Of a DNA stretch of 38,490 bases, positions 37,585 through 38,490 are shown piece by piece. The notes under the pieces are model-generated. The model was given only the letters and a program-made list of their open reading frames with translations. It was not told the DNA's origin and did no database searches. The position numbers were made by a program, and so were the translations under genes. Source of the DNA: a virus; the IMG/VR virus record IMGVR_UViG_3300025000_000237, positions 1 through 38,490 of that record; one strand, 5' to 3'. Each line of letters opens with the position of its first letter. Positions within the stretch are counted from its first letter, which is position 1.

Positions 37585-38390
37585 TGAGGCGCGCCGCCAA
37601 AGGCAAGTTCCGGTCATCAGGCCGCGCGCGCCCGCTGGCGGTTGTATTTGTGGCCGATCTGCATACTGGGCACACACAGGCGGTGTGCCCGCTGGCTGTG
37701 GCTCGGTCACCCATTCAGCGCCACCTGTGCGCGGCTTGGGCAGATCTGATAAAGCGCCTCGACGCGCTGGCGAAAACGGCCGATGTCGTCCTGGCCATGG
37801 GTGGTGATCTGGTGGAGGGCTTCCACCACGGCAACACGGATGATTGGGCCACGGATGAAGATGAGCAGGCGCAAGGCGCTATCGCCCTGCTCACTCCGTT
37901 GGTGGCGCGCGCGAAAGCCGTGTGGGCCGTAACCGGCACCGAGGCGCACGCTGGCCGGCTGGGGGCGATGGACCGCATGATTGCGCGGGAGTTGGGGGCG
38001 ACGATCTTCCGCCCGGGCCAGGACATAGAGGTACAGGGCCGCTGGCTGGACTGGCAGCACCACGGGGCGGCGGTTGGCCGGCTGCCCTGGACGCGGGATG
38101 ACGGGGTGTATCGCATGGCGAAGGCGGCCTGGTGGACGGCGCATGAGGCCGGCGCGCCTCCGCCGGCGCTGGTGATGCGCCATCACTTGCACGTCATGCC
38201 CGCGCCCGGCCAGTTCCGCGGCACGCTGGCGGCGGTGTGCGGTGCGTGGCAGGGCATGACGGCCTTCGGCGCGCGGCTGGGCCGCAAGACATCCGACATC
38301 GGCTGCTGGGTGTGGTGGCCGGCGGACAACAGGCTCGAGCCCTGGCGCTGGCCGTGGAAGGAGAAGGCATACAGGCATGGCGGCAAGTAG
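37581..38390 (+). CDS. Calcineurin-like metallophosphoesterase
   Basis: From ATG 37581 (ATGA overlap) the protein has 269 residues. Metal-binding motifs appear in order: D26-x-H28 (VVFVADLHTGH), GGD at 74-76 (AMGGDLVEG), GTEAH at 119-123 where the family usually has GNH(D/E), WQHHG, and RHHLHV near the C-terminal third. It would hydrolyse a phosphoester (nucleic acid, nucleotide or lipid head group) using two metal ions. It takes the place where an endolysin might be expected after a holin, but has no peptidoglycan-hydrolase feature. The replaced Asn of GNH may alter catalysis. Confidence 0.75.
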   Translation: MMRRAAKGKFRSSGRARPLAVVFVADLHTGHTQAVCPLAVARSPIQRHLCAAWADLIKRLDALAKTADVVLAMGGDLVEGFHHGNTDDWATDEDEQAQGAIALLTPLVARAKAVWAVTGTEAHAGRLGAMDRMIARELGATIFRPGQDIEVQGRWLDWQHHGAAVGRLPWTRDDGVYRMAKAAWWTAHEAGAPPPALVMRHHLHVMPAPGQFRGTLAAVCGAWQGMTAFGARLGRKTSDIGCWVWWPADNRLEPWRWPWKEKAYRHGGK

Positions 38391-38490
38391 CAGGAAGCGC
38401 CTGGTCAAGCGCGCCCACCCAGCGCCTCGCACGCGCTCGCGGCCTGTCGCGGTGACGCTGGCGGACCTGGTGGGTCGACACATTCTGCCG
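38377..38490 (+). CDS. Partial gene at right edge, likely continuing at base 1
   Basis: ATG 38377 has AAGGAGAAGG nine bases upstream and overlaps the phosphoesterase end by 14 bases. The 38 visible residues begin with a very basic stretch (SSRKRLVKRAHPAPRTRSR) and continue PVAVTLADLVGRHILP. If base 1 follows base 38490 the frame closes at 70-72, giving 61 residues. No family is recognised. Confidence 0.5.
   Translation, partial: MAASSRKRLVKRAHPAPRTRSRPVAVTLADLVGRHILP

Noticed and set aside
1-38490. tRNA genes, integrase or attachment sites
   Set aside because: Looked for in gaps and proteins; no cloverleaf, recombinase motif or att-like repeat was seen.

Overview
The window is GC-rich, tightly packed DNA with overlapping genes and strong Shine-Dalgarno sites, and every recognisable gene is viral. 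It reads as an essentially complete tailed-phage genome of about 38.5 kb. The reading frame that runs off the right end (from 38377) continues in frame through base 1 to a stop at 70-72, right before the first promoter, so the two ends are probably joined in nature (circular or circularly permuted). I see no integrase, DNA polymerase, RNA polymerase, tail tape measure or tRNA. The virion gene set (terminase, portal, scaffold, SU10-like capsid protein, adaptor, beta-propeller nozzle candidate, fibres, one very large protein) fits a short-tailed podovirus. The host cannot be named from the sequence. Promoters look like ordinary sigma-70 promoters, often with an extended -10 (TGnTACAAT), and two seem to give leaderless mRNAs.

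Layout. (1) 95-26841, plus strand: RusA-like resolvase, small and large terminase, portal, a Gly/Trp-rich protein, a 2693-residue giant protein, scaffold, major capsid protein, two small proteins, a glycosyltransferase / methyltransferase / membrane glycosyltransferase cassette, adaptor, propeller-like protein, a PD-(D/E)XK nuclease, two fibre proteins and five small proteins. (2) 26816-33237, minus strand: an early operon of many tiny Cys-rich proteins, an HNH endonuclease lodged in cytosine-methyltransferase sequence, a VRR-NUC nuclease, a probable helicase loader and a replication initiator that carries origin-like iterons inside its gene. It is served by a promoter at 33384-33413 and a long structured leader. 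(3) 33485-36199, minus strand: a RecT-like annealing protein, small proteins and a pentapeptide-repeat protein, driven by a near-consensus promoter at 36206-36234. (4) 36373-38490, plus strand: one isolated gene ending in a strong terminator, then a holin, an XhlA-like protein, a metallophosphoesterase and the gene that crosses the ends.

How it fits together: the phage probably recruits host polymerases by loading the host helicase at its own origin (initiator plus loader), recombines with RecT, VRR-NUC and RusA, modifies its DNA or evades restriction with the methyltransferase, packages with a terminase, and builds a short-tailed particle. Points that most deserve a second look are the structured leader that buries the initiator ribosome-binding site, the iterons in the initiator gene, the HNH/methyltransferase mosaic, the sugar-modification cassette inside the head-tail module, the giant virion protein and a candidate small RNA at 35922-35983.
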